Assembly: GCA_002457295.1 (NCBI GenBank)
Contig: NTKF01000018.1
Coordinates: forward strand, 1 to 25,234
Length of the DNA stretch: 25,234 nt
Source of the DNA: Flavobacteriales bacterium MED-G22
GTDB lineage: Bacteria; Bacteroidota; Bacteroidia; Flavobacteriales; Flavobacteriaceae
Direction: 5' to 3'
Shown: piece after piece, positions 23,477 to 25,234 of the stretch
How positions within the stretch are numbered: the stretch's first letter is position 1
Layout: every line of letters begins with the position of its first letter
The notes under the pieces: generated by a model
Databases searched by the model: none
Told to the model about the DNA's origin: nothing
The model's input: only the letters and a program-made list of their open reading frames with translations
Translations under genes and position numbers: made by a program

Positions 23477-23794
23477 ATGGCATTAGAAATTACAGATGCA
23501 ACTTTTGATGAGGTTGTATTACGATCAGAAAAACCGGTTTTGGTTGATTTTTGGGCGGCATGGTGCGGTCCTTGTCGTATGGTTGGTCCCATTATCGAAG
23601 AGTTGAGTAAAGATTTTGAAGGTAAAGCCGTAGTAGGTAAGGTAGATGTTGACGCTAATCAAGAATTTGCTGCAAAATACGGTGTTCGAAATATTCCTAC
23701 AGTTTTAGTTTTTGACAAAGGCGAACTGGTAGGACGTCATGTAGGGGTATCTCCGAAAACCACTTACGCAGGTGCTCTAGAAACACTAATTTAA
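23477..23794 (+). CDS. trxA: Thioredoxin
   Basis: This 105-residue classical cytosolic thioredoxin reduces protein disulfides, using electrons from thioredoxin reductase. The active site is WCGPC with Cys30 and Cys33. Other family features are VLVDFWAAWCGPCR, DVDANQEFAAKYGVRNIPT with the cis-proline, and a C-terminal G-x-L helix. There is no signal peptide. It lies 81 bases after dnaE with its own promoter-like box and ends before a strong terminator. Confidence 0.96.
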   Translation: MALEITDATFDEVVLRSEKPVLVDFWAAWCGPCRMVGPIIEELSKDFEGKAVVGKVDVDANQEFAAKYGVRNIPTVLVFDKGELVGRHVGVSPKTTYAGALETLI

Positions 23795-23822
23795 AACTCT
23801 AATTAAGAAGATTACAGAAAGT

Positions 23823-23852
23823 AAAAAAACTGTCCTTAAGGACAGTTTTTTT
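23823..23852. terminator. Bidirectional intrinsic terminator between trxA and the TonB receptor
   Basis: This is a perfect 30-base palindrome. Thirteen-base arms (AAAAAAACTGTCC and GGACAGTTTTTTT) surround a TTAA loop, giving a GC-centred stem and a T7 tail on both strands. It lies 28 bases after the trxA stop and 12 bases from the stop of the convergent receptor gene, so it can end transcripts from both sides. Confidence 0.92.
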
Positions 23853-23864
23853 ATTCTAAAGATT

Positions 23865-25234
23865 TTAAAACTTATAGGTCAATGCTAGTGAATAGTTTCG
23901 ACCTAATTGTCCATGTTGAGAAACTTCACTTGAATACAAAAATCTTCCTCCAGCTGTTCCACCTGCACTATTCAGTGTAACGTCGGGGTAAATATCAAAT
24001 ACATTATTTGCAATTCCTGTCAAACGGAGCTCAGGTGAAAACTTATATGTCACCCGAAGATCCGTAATTAACTTAGATGCTAATTCTTGATCAAAAAAGG
24101 ATTTTCATCTACATTAGCTACTGTTACAGGACCAAAGTTAGTGTTGTACAATCCAAAACTAAACTGGTCTGCATTATAGTCTAATGTTAAAGACATTTTA
24201 GACCTAGGACGAGAATTGACAATTAAACTACGCTCTCTATGAGAGAAAATCTCAACAGATCCGAGTTCACTAGGTGTATCAATACTGTCAATAGTTGTTT
24301 TATTAAAGTTCCCCACAAATCCAAGCATTAGATTTTCTTTTCTCCAGTTAAAAACAAAGTCAACTCCTGTGGTATTGGTATTACCTGCATTAATCCATGC
24401 TTGAACGGCTACAACTCCTGCAGCATTGAGATTGGCTTCTAACTCAGAACCTGCTTCACCTTGTATTTGAGAAGTGAATAAAACTCGATCATTTACTTTA
24501 ATATTATAAAAGTCAATACTTCCGGAGAATCCATTTCGATTACCGACAGTTAGTCCAGCAGAAAAATTTTGAGATATTTCAGGGAATAAATCTTGTATGC
24601 CGAGTGAGCGGGCCTCAGGAGTTCCATTCTGGATTGTTCCTTGTAATAAGGGTTCGGCAGAACCAGCAACAATAATGTATTGTGTGTTAGAAAGATTTTG
24701 TTGATGTAACGAGGGAGCTCTAAAACCAGTAGAAAAACTAGATCGTAAGGAGGTAGTTTTGCTGATTTTATATCGCGAAGCAACTTTCCAGCTAAAATTC
24801 TCCCCTACATCAGAAAAATTTTCAAAGCGCGCTGCCGCTGATACCAAAAGTTGTTCTGTAAAGTAAATATCGATTCCAGAATATATTGCAAAATTATTTC
24901 GTTTCCACTCACCTGCTTGTTCAGCTGCAATTCCTGCAAATGAATCGGACCCACCTCCAAAGCGTGAAAACGAATCTCCTTCAAAAGCTTGAAATTTTTC
25001 TTCTTTGTATTCGAGACCTGAAGAGAAAGATACTTTTTCATTAAATGTTTTTGTAAAATCTGCATTTTGAATTACGTTAGCGAATGCATATCCACCTGGT
25101 TTAAAGGTTCTTGGGCTCCACCCATTTTGACTTAGATAATCTCTATTAACGGAACGGTTTACAGTATAGTCAATTATGTTCTTGCCGTGAGTAACGGAGA
25201 GGTCGAGGCGCCACTCTTTGCCTAAATCTAGATC
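23865..25234 (-). pseudogene. TonB-dependent outer-membrane receptor, C-terminal part, apparent frameshift, runs off the window
   Basis: The frame is open from the right edge (25234) down to a TAG at 24080-24082 and reads as a TonB-dependent receptor beta-barrel: GWSPRTFKPGGYAF, FNEKVSFSSGLEYKEEKF, LRSSFSTGFRAPSLHQQN, FSGSIDFYNIKVNDR. The last strands lie in another frame from about 24098 to 23865: DQELASKLITDLRVTYKF, LTGIANNVFDIYPD, and the terminal Phe in LALTYKF. One added base in the A6 run at 24093-24098 (T6 in the gene's sense) restores a continuous reading across ENPF/FDQELASK. The N-terminal plug and signal peptide lie outside the window, so the substrate is unknown. It may be a pseudogene, a phase-variable gene, or carry a homopolymer sequencing error. 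Confidence 0.85.
24093..24098 (-). other. Homopolymer tract at the receptor frameshift
   Basis: This is a run of six A (T6 on the coding strand). A seventh base would join the two frames exactly at the conserved DQELASKLITDLRVTYKF strand of the receptor, and nothing else in the neighbourhood needs changing. Confidence 0.75.

Noticed and set aside
24080..24847. A separate gene starting at the ATG-like codon at 24847
   Set aside because: The same frame stays open to 25234 with receptor-like sequence upstream, so this is an internal position and not a start.
24805..25065. 86-residue minus-strand open frame rich in Lys and Leu
   Set aside because: It lies over the TonB-dependent receptor in another frame. 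The receptor frame there encodes clear barrel sequence continuing to the window edge.

Overview
The window comes from an AT-rich member of the Bacteroidota. The gene families point there: a CruF/CrtD/CrtA-like carotenoid cluster, a DNA polymerase III alpha subunit carrying its own proofreading exonuclease, the four-gene 'ligase-associated' DNA repair cluster, and a TonB-dependent outer-membrane receptor. So do the near absence of Shine-Dalgarno sequences and several TAnnTTTG-type -7 promoter boxes. I cannot fix the genus from the sequence.

Layout, left to right. Positions 1-538 hold no complete gene, but they contain a promoter-like pair and a long stem-loop followed by a T run. Positions 539-3356 are a tightly overlapping operon, crtA-like / crtD / cruF, which matches the tailoring of the acyclic end of a myxol-type carotenoid. 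A small predicted lipoprotein gene follows after 6 bases. A convergent block comes next: a four-helix-bundle (PA2169/DUF2383-like) protein, an atypical NAD(P)-binding SDR-like protein, a two-CBS-domain protein, a histone-deacetylase-fold amidohydrolase and methionyl-tRNA synthetase. YraN and an ACT-like domain protein follow on the plus strand.

Positions 9828-18854 (minus strand) are a five-gene genome-maintenance operon: MBL-fold exonuclease, ATP-dependent DNA ligase, Lhr-type DEXH helicase, PdeM phosphoesterase, then the transcription-repair coupling factor Mfd. The first four genes are joined by 4-base ATGA overlaps, so translational coupling is likely. Mfd has no ordinary start codon where homology says its N-terminus should be. 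Divergent from this operon is a 1439-residue DnaE with a DnaQ-like exonuclease at its N-terminus, then thioredoxin and a perfect bidirectional terminator. The 3' portion of a TonB-dependent receptor enters from the right edge, broken by an apparent one-base frameshift in an A6/T6 tract.

I found no transposons, CRISPR arrays, rRNA or tRNA genes. The points most worth a second look are the Mfd start, the receptor frameshift, the structured RNA ahead of the carotenoid operon, and the joining of Mfd to the ligase-associated repair cluster.
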